This document shows positions 33,396-41,887 of a stretch of DNA of 64,000 nt, in pieces. Below the pieces are notes generated by a model, which was not told where the DNA came from, did no database searches, and worked only from the letters and a program-made list of their open reading frames with translations. Source of the stretch: Agrobacterium rubi TR3 = NBRC 13261 (lineage in GTDB: Bacteria > Pseudomonadota > Alphaproteobacteria > Rhizobiales > Rhizobiaceae); assembly GCF_000739935.1 (NCBI RefSeq), contig NZ_BBJU01000015.1, positions 83,735 to 147,734 on the forward strand, given 5' to 3'. Every line of letters begins with the position of its first letter. Position 1 is the first letter of the stretch. The position numbers and the translations under genes are program-made.

Positions 33396-33626
33396 ATGGA
33401 CGACAAACGCACACAGCCGCTCGATATTAAAGACGAAGATGTCGCAAAATTTGAGACGGACCGGGAGCTTCACGACATGCCAGACGAGATTGATCCGGAC
33501 GAAGCGATCAACCTGCGCGCACGCCGCCAGACAGCGCGCCAGCATGAAGATGCTTTCATTGTCGCCACAGATCTCGAAGACGACGATCAGCGCGATGCCG
33601 CCCCCGGCACCCGAGAGCAGCCATAA
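33396..33626 (+). CDS. Acidic small protein, 76 aa
   Basis: A highly charged protein, acidic in the first half and Arg/Gln-rich in the middle, with no membrane segment and no recognised family. AAGGAGA precedes two tandem ATG codons (33393, 33396); the second has the better spacing. It is divergent from the DUF2934 gene. Confidence 0.55.
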   Translation: MDDKRTQPLDIKDEDVAKFETDRELHDMPDEIDPDEAINLRARRQTARQHEDAFIVATDLEDDDQRDAAPGTREQP

Positions 33627-33641
33627 CTCAAACGCGCGCCG

Positions 33642-34085
33642 TTAGCGGCGCACGGAGACGATGGATTTGCGGCTGAAGTTAGAGACCTGAACCCGCCCTG
33701 ATTGATTGCCGCCCAATATCTGGGCGGTGCCCTTGCTCAGGCTCTTCAAGATACCGGCGTGATAGCTTCTACCGGTTCTGACGACAACCACATCGCCTGG
33801 CTTGGCATTGGTGGTCGGCACCGCATATCCGAACGATGTCCAGGACTTTGCAAAACCCGACGACTTCGGCGGTTGCCGTCCCGATTTTTCGGCGATGGCG
33901 CTGAGGAAATGCCCACACCATGGCGTCTTGCGGGGATTGACGCCCATCAGAGCGCTTAGCGTCTTGGTATTCTTTCCCTCATGAAGTCCAGCATATTGCT
34001 CAGCTTGATTTAACATTCCAGCAGACGCGGATGCAGTGAAAGCCGTGCAGATAGCAGCAGCCAGAACGAACGCAGTTACTTTCAA
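33642..34085 (-). CDS. Secreted TIGR02594-like NlpC/CHAP-type peptidase
   Basis: A 147-residue secreted protein with a signal peptide (about 1-22, ASASA). The catalytic Cys57 lies in TPWCGHFLSAIAEK and His109 in GRSYHAGIL, as in the TIGR02594 family of small Cys-peptidase-like proteins. Substrate is probably peptidoglycan or a cell wall peptide. I place the start at a TTG (34085) with AAGGG 7 nt upstream. The frame extends to 34145 but an ATG there would not give a signal peptide start. Confidence 0.7.
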   Translation of the reverse strand: MKVTAFVLAAAICTAFTASASAGMLNQAEQYAGLHEGKNTKTLSALMGVNPRKTPWCGHFLSAIAEKSGRQPPKSSGFAKSWTSFGYAVPTTNAKPGDVVVVRTGRSYHAGILKSLSKGTAQILGGNQSGRVQVSNFSRKSIVSVRR

Positions 34086-34395
34086 ATTCTCGCCCTTTGG
34101 AAACACACGAACTTCGCCCAGCCCCGTTGGAAGTCCAGTGTGCACAATCGAAGTCTCACTCAGCGCCGCTTAGCTTTGAGCTTCAAGCGGTGCCAGCGAG
34201 CGTCGATCTATGCCTGCAATTTAGCGACAATTTGACGAGAAATAGGCGAAAATTGGAACAATTTTGCCCAAATCTCCTAAGAATTCGGCTGATTTCACTC
34301 GCATACCGCGTAACAGAGCACGTTTTCCCAAACAAAAGAAAACCACCCGCGTCGATGCGACGGGTGGTTTGTGTTGTATCGCCTATTTTAAAAAT
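34086..34395. other. 310-nt region upstream of peptidase gene, with terminator of the DUF982 gene
   Basis: No gene was recognised. AT-rich 34180-34300 probably holds the promoter of the peptidase gene. The hairpin at 34341-34369 is listed below. Confidence 0.4.
34333..34369 (-). terminator. Hairpin terminator of the DUF982 gene
   Basis: Arms AACCACCCG (34341-34349) and CGGGTGGTT (34361-34369) are perfect. Read on the minus strand the hairpin ends in TTTTCTTTTG, as expected for a terminator downstream of the gene ending at 34396. Confidence 0.7.
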
Positions 34396-34677
34396 TCAGG
34401 ACGCGAGTCTGTGTGGCTCGACGAGGCAATGCGCGTCGCGGCTGGCTTCGATGAAAGCGGTGCGCGCGATTTCGCCAGCGACGCTGCCGAGAAGAGACGC
34501 GCGGCACAGGCGCAAAGCTTGCTCATAGACTTTGCCGTGGCGGCTCGGCCATTCGTGCTGCAGAAAATCGAAGGCCTCGTACACGCCATTGAATGTTCTG
34601 GGGGCACCGTTTTCCAAAGAGATAACCACCGGGGCTTCCCATCTCACGTCGTTCAGCATCATTGATTGGACTTCCAT
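34396..34677 (-). CDS. DUF982 protein
   Basis: A 93-residue protein with the DUF982 pattern WEAPVVISLENGAPRTFNGVYEAFDFLQHEWPSRHG and a helical end with EQALRLCRASLLGSVAGEIARTAFIEA. The family is rhizobial, often plasmid-encoded or stress-linked, of unknown role. The ATG at 34677 is an estimate; the frame opens with TTG at 34683. Confidence 0.8.
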   Translation of the reverse strand: MEVQSMMLNDVRWEAPVVISLENGAPRTFNGVYEAFDFLQHEWPSRHGKVYEQALRLCRASLLGSVAGEIARTAFIEASRDAHCLVEPHRLAS

Positions 34678-34849
34678 ACGCAATTAACCCGCCACTAACG
34701 TCGAACCCCGGATATGGTTCCTGCTGACTCTGTTTCAAGGTATAAATTTTATCGCCTGAAAACGATGTGATTTTAGGGCTTTACTATACGCCCCCTGACG
34801 GAACAATGCTCTTCAATAAACATTGAGTCAGACGTGAACCGAGGGGCAC

Positions 34850-36298
34850 ATGACCGAACAAAAAAATCCCGTTATAGTGTTTTTTCGCAAGGACTTGCGT
34901 CTTTCCGACAACCGTGCGCTGAGTGCGGCGGCAGACCATGGTGGACCGGTCATTCCCGTTTACATTCACGACGACAAGAGTGATTCGCAAGGTGCCTTAG
35001 GAAGCGCTCAGGCATGGTGGCTGCACCACTCATTAGCGGCACTTTCCACAGCTCTCGAGAGTGTTGGTAGCAAGCTGATTTTGATGTCCGGAAGCACTGA
35101 AACCGTGCTCCAATCGCTCATTGACGACACTGGGGCAGAGGCGATTTTCTGGAACCGACGCTATGACCCCGATGGCATCGAGACAGATACGCGGTTGAAG
35201 CAAAAGTTTCGCGATAACGGCGTCGTCGTCGAGAGTTTTGCAGGTCATCTGCTGCACGAACCGTCTAAACTCAAGACGAAATCCGGTGGTCCCTATCGGG
35301 TTTACACTCCTTTCTGGCGCGCCATCGAGGGCGGGGAAGAGCCCGCCGAACCCCTGGCACCTCTGACCAAACTGCCGCGCCCTGCCCGCTGGCCAAAATC
35401 CGAAGAATTGAAAAACTGGCATTTGCTGCCCTCCAAGCCGGATTGGGCCAAGGAATTTTCAGACATCTGGACGCCCGGAGAAGCAGGTGCGTCAGAAAAT
35501 CTGGAGACGTTTATTGACTCCGCATTGAAGGGATACGAGGAAGGTCGCGACTTTCCTGCACAGCCCGCCACCTCCATGCTATCGCCACATTTAGCCATGG
35601 GGGAAATTTCGCCTGCTCAGGTTTGGAACGCCACGCGCGGGCTTTCTCGCACCATCGCGTCCAACGATCTCAGCCGCTTTCGCAAGGAGATCGTCTGGCG
35701 GGACTTTTGCTATCACCTGCTTTTTCATTTTCCCGAACTCGATGAGAAAAACTGGAATCCGAATTTCGATGCGTTCGAGTGGAAAACCGATGACGCCGAG
35801 TTCAAGGCTTGGACCAAAGGCATGACGGGCTACCCCATCGTGGACGCAGGCATGCGCCAGCTGTGGCGCCATGGCGTCATGCACAATCGCGTTAGGATGA
35901 TTACGGCGTCCTTCCTTATCAAGCATCTGCTGATCGATTGGCGGAAGGGCGAGAAGTGGTTTCGCGATACGCTGGTCGATGCCGACCCGGCCTCCAACCC
36001 AGGTAATTGGCAATGGGTGGCAGGGTCCGGTGCCGATGCCTCACCGTTTTTCCGTATCTTCAATCCAATCCTTCAGGGTGAAAAGTTTGACCCCGACGGT
36101 GAGTATGTCAAAACATTCGTGCCCGAGCTTTCGAAGCTTGATAAGAAATTCGTTCACAAGCCTTTTGATGCGCCGAAAGACATGTTGCAAAAGGCAGGCA
36201 TCGAACTGGGCGAGACATATCCCAAACCAATCGTCGATCACAGCGAGGCAAGACAACGCGCGCTGGCGGCTTACTCCGATCTTAAGAAAGGCGAATAA
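34850..36298 (+). CDS. phrA: CPD photolyase, class III (PhrA-like)
   Basis: A 482-residue DNA photolyase that splits cyclobutane pyrimidine dimers using blue light. The N-terminal antenna-binding domain starts KNPVIVFFRKDLRLSDNRALSAAA. The FAD domain has GYPIVDAGMRQLW, MHNRVRMITASFL and WRKGEKWFRDTLVDADPASNPGNWQWVAGSGADASPFFRIFNP. This is very like Agrobacterium PhrA, the class III enzyme; the distinction from class I is by recall. It acts on DNA in the cytoplasm. The gene is monocistronic. Confidence 0.92.
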   Translation: MTEQKNPVIVFFRKDLRLSDNRALSAAADHGGPVIPVYIHDDKSDSQGALGSAQAWWLHHSLAALSTALESVGSKLILMSGSTETVLQSLIDDTGAEAIFWNRRYDPDGIETDTRLKQKFRDNGVVVESFAGHLLHEPSKLKTKSGGPYRVYTPFWRAIEGGEEPAEPLAPLTKLPRPARWPKSEELKNWHLLPSKPDWAKEFSDIWTPGEAGASENLETFIDSALKGYEEGRDFPAQPATSMLSPHLAMGEISPAQVWNATRGLSRTIASNDLSRFRKEIVWRDFCYHLLFHFPELDEKNWNPNFDAFEWKTDDAEFKAWTKGMTGYPIVDAGMRQLWRHGVMHNRVRMITASFLIKHLLIDWRKGEKWFRDTLVDADPASNPGNWQWVAGSGADASPFFRIFNPILQGEKFDPDGEYVKTFVPELSKLDKKFVHKPFDAPKDMLQKAGIELGETYPKPIVDHSEARQRALAAYSDLKKGE

Positions 36299-36421
36299 AA
36301 TCGGCCATGGGCAAGATTTTGCGCCTCATCACCCTTCACCGGAAGATATTTTCTTGTCACAAGGCATGTAGACAAGGAGAAAGCGGCATCTCATTCGCTG
36401 ACCCTACGAAAAGGTTCGATC

Positions 36422-37459
36422 ATGACAATCCATAGCTCGGTGCTGACCGCAATCGGCAACACGCCGCTCATCCGTCTGAACGCCGTGTCAGAGGCGACAG
36501 GGTGCGAGATTCTCGGCAAGGCCGAGTTCATGAACCCCGGTCAGTCGGTCAAGGATCGCGCCGCTCTTTACATCATCCGCGATGCGGAACGGCGCGGCCA
36601 GTTGCGTCCCGGCGGCACCATTGTCGAGGGAACGGCGGGTAACACAGGTATTGGTCTTTCGCTGGTCGCCAATGCGCTGGGGTACAAGACCGTCATCGTT
36701 ATCCCTGAAACACAAAGCCAGGAAAAGAAAGACGCGCTGAAGCTTTTGGGTGCGCAGCTTGTCGAGGTGCCGGCCGCGCCCTACTCCAACCCGAACAATT
36801 ATGTGAAGGTGTCCGGCAGACTGGCAAAGCAGCTGGCTGCGACAGACCCGAATGGCGCGATCTGGGCAAACCAGTTCGACAACATCGCAAACCGTCAGGC
36901 GCATATCGAAACGACGGCACCGGAAATCTGGGACCAGACCGACGGCAAGGTCGATGGCTTCATCTGCGCCGTGGGTTCCGGCGGCACCTTGGCTGGCGTG
37001 GCTGACGGTCTTCGGGATTTCAATCCCGATATCAAGATCGGTCTGGCCGACCCGGAAGGTGCGGCCCTCTATGAATTCTACCACAACGGCGTGCTGAAAT
37101 CCGAAGGCTCCTCCGTCACCGAGGGCATCGGTCAGGGACGCATCACCGCCAATCTGGAAGGTTTCGAACCTGATTTCTCCTACCGCATTTCGGACGCCGA
37201 AGCACTTCCAGTGGTGTTCGACCTCGTGGCGAAGGAAGGCCTGTGCCTTGGCGGTTCGAGCGGAATTAACATCGCCGGTGCAATTCGACTTGCCCGTGAC
37301 CTCGGTCCGGGGCATACAATCGTTACCATTCTTTGCGACTACGGCAACCGCTATCAGTCGAAACTTTTCAACCCGGATTTCCTGCGGTCCAAGGGTCTTC
37401 CCGTTCCAGCATGGCTGACGGAAAAAACGCAGATTTCGGTTCCGTACGAAACTGCTTGA
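36422..37459 (+). CDS. cysK: Cysteine synthase (O-acetylserine sulfhydrylase)
   Basis: A 345-residue PLP enzyme that makes cysteine from O-acetylserine and sulfide. The PLP lysine is K44 in GQSVKDRAALYI, with the substrate loop EGTAGNTGIGLS and the phosphate-binding GSGGTLAGVA. The C-terminal block EGLCLGGSSGINIAGAIRLA is typical. It is somewhat longer than standard CysK (about 320), like rhizobial CysK2-type proteins. Starts the run cysK-alaX-sseA (14- and 17-nt gaps), so it is likely an operon. A role in sulfur metabolism links cysK and the sulfurtransferase. Confidence 0.92.
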   Translation: MTIHSSVLTAIGNTPLIRLNAVSEATGCEILGKAEFMNPGQSVKDRAALYIIRDAERRGQLRPGGTIVEGTAGNTGIGLSLVANALGYKTVIVIPETQSQEKKDALKLLGAQLVEVPAAPYSNPNNYVKVSGRLAKQLAATDPNGAIWANQFDNIANRQAHIETTAPEIWDQTDGKVDGFICAVGSGGTLAGVADGLRDFNPDIKIGLADPEGAALYEFYHNGVLKSEGSSVTEGIGQGRITANLEGFEPDFSYRISDAEALPVVFDLVAKEGLCLGGSSGINIAGAIRLARDLGPGHTIVTILCDYGNRYQSKLFNPDFLRSKGLPVPAWLTEKTQISVPYETA

Positions 37460-37472
37460 GGTCAATGCCCAT

Positions 37473-38210
37473 ATGCCTGTGAATGCCCTGTTTCGCGACG
37501 ACTTCTATCTTTCCACCTGCGGAGCAGTGGTGACGGCGGTTCTCGAAGATGGTGGCATAGAGCTGGATCAGACCTGCTTTTATGCCACATCAGGCGGGCA
37601 ACCGGGCGATACAGGCCATCTCGAAAGAGCAGATGGCAGCAAGATCGTGCTGGGGCCGACAAAACATGGCGCGGATAAAAGCATCATCATCCATGTCCCG
37701 ACTGAGGGACAGGCATCTCCGGACATTGGTGAGAAGCTGACGCTGCATATCGATTGGCCGCGTCGCTACAAGCTCATGCGCATGCATACCGCCTGCCATC
37801 TTCTCTCCGTCGTCTGCCCGTGGCCGATTACGGGTGCAGCCGTTGGTGAGGAGGAATCGCGCGTTGATTTCGACATGTCCGAGACCATCGACAAGGAAGA
37901 GGTCACGGCCAAGCTGATGGCGCTGGTGGACGAGAACCATCCTGTGTTCCTCAAATGGATCACCGATGAGGAACTGGCCGCCAATCCCGATATCGTCAAA
38001 TCCAAGAATGTCCGCCCACCGCTGGGTCTAGGTCGCGTCAGCGTTGTCTGCATCGGTGAGAACTCTGCGGTTGACAGCCAGCCTTGCGGAGGCACTCATG
38101 TGGCCAAGACGCAAGAAGTCGGCGACATCCACATCGCCAAGATTGAAAAGAAGGGTAAGGAAAACCGCCGCTTCCGAATTCGTTTCGGCAAGCCCGGCGC
38201 ATCCGCCTGA
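37473..38210 (+). CDS. Alanyl-tRNA editing protein AlaX
   Basis: A 245-residue free-standing editing protein that hydrolyses mischarged Ser- or Gly-tRNA-Ala. The zinc ligands are H105 and H109 in MHTACHLL and C205 and H209 in CGGTHVAKT, and the central TSGGQPGDTGHL motif is present. Length fits AlaX-M/L. It is in a possible operon with cysK and sseA. No synthetase domain is present. Confidence 0.92.
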   Translation: MPVNALFRDDFYLSTCGAVVTAVLEDGGIELDQTCFYATSGGQPGDTGHLERADGSKIVLGPTKHGADKSIIIHVPTEGQASPDIGEKLTLHIDWPRRYKLMRMHTACHLLSVVCPWPITGAAVGEEESRVDFDMSETIDKEEVTAKLMALVDENHPVFLKWITDEELAANPDIVKSKNVRPPLGLGRVSVVCIGENSAVDSQPCGGTHVAKTQEVGDIHIAKIEKKGKENRRFRIRFGKPGASA

Positions 38211-38227
38211 TTTCTGGGAGAAATAGA

Positions 38228-39649
38228 GTGAGCACGGACAAAAGCCGTTTCGTCGTTTCGGCGGATTGGGTCGAGCAGCAGCTTGGAACCCCGCATTTTC
38301 GTTTGGTCGATGCCTCCTGGTATCTGCCCGCGCACAAGCGCAACGGCAAAGAGGAGTATGCAGCCGGCCACATTCCCGGCGCTGTATTTTTCGATCAGGA
38401 TAAAATCGCCGATCACGACACCGGCCTGCCCCACTCGCTGCCCTCGCCCCAATCCTTTGCCGAACAGGTCGGCGAACTCGGCATCGGCGAAAGCGATACG
38501 ATCGTTGTCTATGACGGTCCGGGTTTCTTCTCCGCACCGCGCGTCTGGTGGATGCTGCGTGTGATGGGCGCCGACAAGGTCTATGTTCTGGATGGCGGTT
38601 TGGACGGCTGGAAGGCTGCGGGCAAGCCTCTTGAAACGGGTGTGACGGAAGTAGAACCTGCGACCTTCGAGGTACATTTCAAACCCAAACGCGTCACGTC
38701 CTTTTCAGCAATGCGCTCCATCGTTGACAGCGGAGAGCAGCAGATTGCCGATGCCCGTGGTGCAGGACGTTTCACCGGCGAGGAAGCCGAGCCGCGTGCC
38801 GGAATGCGGTCTGGCCATATGCCCGGTGCGCGCAACCTGCCCGCCACCGCTTTTTCCGAAAACGGTCATTTCAAGGACTTGCCGACCATCCGCAAAATGA
38901 TATCGGATGCGGGTATCGACCTCTCGCAGCCGGTCGTCACCAGCTGCGGTTCGGGTGTCACGGCGGCTGTCATCACCCTTGCGCTGGAATCGCTCGGGCA
39001 TACCGACAATTCGCTTTACGACGGCTCGTGGTCTGAGTGGGGCAGCAGGCAAGACACTGCTATCGTCACCGGCCCAGCCGAACCCATCGAGGAAAAACCG
39101 CAAGGGCCGATCAAGGCGCATGTCACGCAATTGGAAATGACGTCTGCACCTAAGGTCAGCCTGCCGGTGCCGGTCAATATTCAGACCGCGATCATGCGCA
39201 CGACGGATATTCCTCTACACTTTTACCGCTATCTCTACTGGCGCGTTGGCAAGCGTTGGCATTGGCATCAGCGTATGCGCATGAGCGATGCCGAGCTCTC
39301 CGCCACGCTGCGCGATCCCGACAATTCCGTTACCGTGCTTTACCTGAACGGTGCGCCCGCCGGTTTCTTCGAGCTTCATAAGATCGATCCCGACGTGACA
39401 GAGCTGTCCTATTTCGGCCTGATGGAAGAGGCGATCGGTGCTGGCGTCGGCAAATGGTTTTTGCTTCAGGCGCTTTATTCGGCCTGGCAGGACAATCCGA
39501 AAAAGATCACCGTCTCCACCAACACGCTCGACCACCCACGTGCGCTTCAGCTTTACCAGATGATGGGCTTTTCGCCCGTCAGCACCTATGAAACATGGGT
39601 CGAGCCGCTGACCGACAGCGAGTATCTGGAAATTTCACGGCGCGGGTAA
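38228..39649 (+). CDS. sseA: 3-Mercaptopyruvate sulfurtransferase fused to a GNAT domain
   Basis: A 473-residue two-module protein. Residues 1-285 are a tandem rhodanese with the active-site Cys240 in CGSGVTAAV, as in SseA, and the inactive first domain without Cys. After a linker an in-frame ATG (M304, 39137) starts a 170-residue GNAT acetyltransferase-like part, with LYLNGAPAGFFELHK, GVGKWFLLQALYSAW and TLDHPRALQLYQMMGF. These modules are often separate neighbouring genes in relatives (recall), so the fusion probably arose by stop loss. Starts with GTG, with GGGAG upstream. Confidence 0.88.
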   Translation: MSTDKSRFVVSADWVEQQLGTPHFRLVDASWYLPAHKRNGKEEYAAGHIPGAVFFDQDKIADHDTGLPHSLPSPQSFAEQVGELGIGESDTIVVYDGPGFFSAPRVWWMLRVMGADKVYVLDGGLDGWKAAGKPLETGVTEVEPATFEVHFKPKRVTSFSAMRSIVDSGEQQIADARGAGRFTGEEAEPRAGMRSGHMPGARNLPATAFSENGHFKDLPTIRKMISDAGIDLSQPVVTSCGSGVTAAVITLALESLGHTDNSLYDGSWSEWGSRQDTAIVTGPAEPIEEKPQGPIKAHVTQLEMTSAPKVSLPVPVNIQTAIMRTTDIPLHFYRYLYWRVGKRWHWHQRMRMSDAELSATLRDPDNSVTVLYLNGAPAGFFELHKIDPDVTELSYFGLMEEAIGAGVGKWFLLQALYSAWQDNPKKITVSTNTLDHPRALQLYQMMGFSPVSTYETWVEPLTDSEYLEISRRG

Positions 39650-39669
39650 GCGCTTCCCGCACGCGCCCC

Positions 39670-39780
39670 CCCTCATGCTGAGGTGCTTTGCCCATCGGGC
39701 AAAGCCTCGAAGTATCCGTCTGTGCTGTGCCTCGCAATTCTTGTCCTGCGAGGCCACTGCCGAGCACTTAAGGATGAGGA
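39670..39780. repeat. Long palindromic intergenic repeat (rhizobial RIME-like)
   Basis: Outer arms CCTCATGCTGAGGTGC (39670-39685) and about 39763-39780 (GAGCACTTAAGGATGAGG) are imperfect inverted copies. Inside, GCTTTGCCC (39685-39693) / GGGCAAAGC (39697-39705) is a perfect hairpin. Elements of this form, CCTCATnCTGAGG...GGATGAGG, are dispersed repeats in alphaproteobacteria. Confidence 0.6.
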
Positions 39781-39831
39781 CTGTACCGTCGCTGCTGCCA
39801 GGATGATGCCTTTGCCGCGATGGCTAAAGGT

Positions 39832-40722
39832 TTAAAGCTCCTGTCCTAAATTTACAGCCGTCGGGATTTCCTGAGCCGGGCTGCTTTCCTTCTCGCTGCC
39901 ACCGGCGGACAGATGCGCGGCGATCAACTCGCCATGGAATTTGGCCATCTCGTAGCAGTAGGTGATCTCACGCTTTTCCGCTGACCAATAGACATCGGGA
40001 CGTCCACACGTGCGCGCCGTCAGCTTGACCTCGCCTTTGAGCGTATAACCATTGAAGCTGCGGGCGATGAGATCGAGAATCTTCGATTCCTTCACAATGG
40101 TCGCGTAGATATCCAGAAACGGGTCATGGGCAGGCTCATAGCGGGCCACGAACGTCGTCGTCCCGGCCTTGGCTACATAGGGCTTCAGTGCTTCGTTCCA
40201 GCGTGCGACGGTTTGTGGGTAAGCTGCCTCGCAGGCTTTCCACTCGTCTTTGGGAAGCCCCATCATATCGGCCAGATCGCCATAACCGCCAGCATCCTTG
40301 CCCACCATCAGGCACGCCATCTGCCGGTCACGCGTCGTGTTGGGGACAAGCGCAGAATATAAAGGCGCATTGTGCTCCGGCAAAGCCTGCGACGCGCGGG
40401 CGAGATACCAGCTGTCGGTGGCGTTGACGATGGCCGTGTCCAGCCACTCCTCATTGGCCTCAAGCATGATGGTTGCGGCCAGTTGATCGGCGGCGTCTTT
40501 TCCCGCGTCTGCATCCGGCAGGGACAAGTCTGAAATCAGCATGCGCGACGCCTCGTGATACAGGCTGAAAATCGCATTTCCGATGACAAAATTGACGGTC
40601 TGCTGCAATTGCTCGTCAGAAAGATCGTCCAGGGCTGGCGCCGTTTGTGCGTGGGCTGCAGGTGAAAGAAACGAAAACACGGTGACCAGAGATGCGGTCA
40701 TCAACCTGCGCGGCATGGGCAT
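39832..40722 (-). CDS. Secreted DUF4344-like protein
   Basis: A 296-residue precursor with a signal peptide (cut near SPAAHA). It has the pattern CGRPDVYWSAEKREITYCYEMAKFHGELIA near the end, like the DUF4344 putative metallopeptidase group (LCYE motif), but no HExxH is seen. Cysteine pairs suggest disulfides in the periplasm. The start at 40722 has GGAAAG upstream; a frame to 40761 is longer and lacks a signal. Role unknown. Confidence 0.6.
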   Translation of the reverse strand: MPMPRRLMTASLVTVFSFLSPAAHAQTAPALDDLSDEQLQQTVNFVIGNAIFSLYHEASRMLISDLSLPDADAGKDAADQLAATIMLEANEEWLDTAIVNATDSWYLARASQALPEHNAPLYSALVPNTTRDRQMACLMVGKDAGGYGDLADMMGLPKDEWKACEAAYPQTVARWNEALKPYVAKAGTTTFVARYEPAHDPFLDIYATIVKESKILDLIARSFNGYTLKGEVKLTARTCGRPDVYWSAEKREITYCYEMAKFHGELIAAHLSAGGSEKESSPAQEIPTAVNLGQEL

Positions 40723-40866
40723 GAACTTTCCAAAAAGAGGATGTTCGATTGATTGCCACACTCAACGGCACAAGCAATGGGGTGGTTGCCTTTGGACGCA
40801 AGAAACGGGTGGATACACGCATGTTTGAAGAGCATAGCGACAAACAAGCAACGCAAAGGAGCCGCT

Positions 40867-41334
40867 ATGACCACGATCATTTTCACCGCCATACATGCCG
40901 ATGAGGCAGACGCCATTCGCCACGGCGCATTGGATGCCAACGGCCAGAAACCGGAGCGCTCCATCGCATCGGGAAGCTTGCCCTGCCGAGTCTGCCTTGG
41001 GCAGATAAAGGACGGAGAAGCCGCGCTTTTGTTGGCGTATCGGCCTTTTCCAAATCTGCAACCCTTCGCCGAGACAGGTCCGATCTTCATTCACGCCGAA
41101 CCATGCGGCGGCTACACCGCGCAAGAGATATTGCCGCCCATGCTCGAAAGCCCTGATTATATCGTACGCGGATACAGCCATGCCGACCGAATCGTCTATG
41201 GCACCGGCGCGGTGACCGCGACAGACAAAATCATAGCGCGAGCGAAAGAGCTGCTGGCAAGCGATGACATCGCCTATGTGCATGTGCGTTCCGCCCGCAA
41301 CAATTGCTACCAATGCCGTATCGACCGGGCATGA
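40867..41334 (+). CDS. DUF1203 protein
   Basis: A 155-residue cytoplasmic protein with the DUF1203 pattern: PCRVCLGQIKDGEAALLLAYRPF, GPIFIHAEPC, LESPDYIVRGYSHADRIVYGTG and YVHVRSARNNCYQCRIDR. Function is not known. It may bind metal with these cysteines. The start at 40867 has AAAGGAG 6 nt upstream; the frame continuing to 40753 is spurious. Confidence 0.8.
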   Translation: MTTIIFTAIHADEADAIRHGALDANGQKPERSIASGSLPCRVCLGQIKDGEAALLLAYRPFPNLQPFAETGPIFIHAEPCGGYTAQEILPPMLESPDYIVRGYSHADRIVYGTGAVTATDKIIARAKELLASDDIAYVHVRSARNNCYQCRIDRA

Positions 41335-41424
41335 AACGTCATTCCACGTAATTTTACCGAATATTCTAAACGGCCATCAAATCTTCCGTGCGATTTTGAC
41401 ACGATGGAAAAGGGGGCTGACACC

Positions 41425-41760
41425 ATGACCGCCAATCTTAGCATGAAAAATCGCGGCGCAAGCCGAAGCAAAACACGCATTTATGGAACGCTTCAATATT
41501 TCAATCAGACGGTAGAGGGCCGCGTGGTCGATCTTTCGGCTACCGGCATGGCACTTGAACTGGAAGGACCGTTTGCCGCGGCCAAAGGAAGCCGCGTGAC
41601 CGTGCGAAGCGACGATCTCGGCTTCATCGAGGGCACTGTGCAATGGCAACACACGAACCGCCTTGGCCTGCAATTGCAGCTGTCCACCAACACGCTGGCA
41701 CAGCTGTCCTCCTACTTCCGCTTTTTCCATGAGGAGGTGAAACCGACTTTGGCTGGATAA
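41425..41760 (+). CDS. PilZ-domain c-di-GMP-binding protein
   Basis: A 111-residue single PilZ domain. The c-di-GMP motif is complete: RSKTR (R14-R18, RxxxR) and DLSATG (36-41, DxSxxG). It would bind c-di-GMP and regulate a partner by contact. In Rhizobiaceae c-di-GMP controls unipolar polysaccharide and cellulose. Whether this protein acts on the polysaccharide genes of this window is unknown. ATG at 41425 follows AAGGGGG; the 41404 ATG lacks it. Confidence 0.85.
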   Translation: MTANLSMKNRGASRSKTRIYGTLQYFNQTVEGRVVDLSATGMALELEGPFAAAKGSRVTVRSDDLGFIEGTVQWQHTNRLGLQLQLSTNTLAQLSSYFRFFHEEVKPTLAG

Positions 41761-41887
41761 GATTATTTTACCGGACGGTTTAAAATCCGGGACAAGTCAT
41801 ATGCCTGTCATTTTGATGATGGACTCCTCTGGAATTCGTTTTACGCTGCCTCATCCCTGGCAGCCATGACATCATCGAGGAGTTTCC

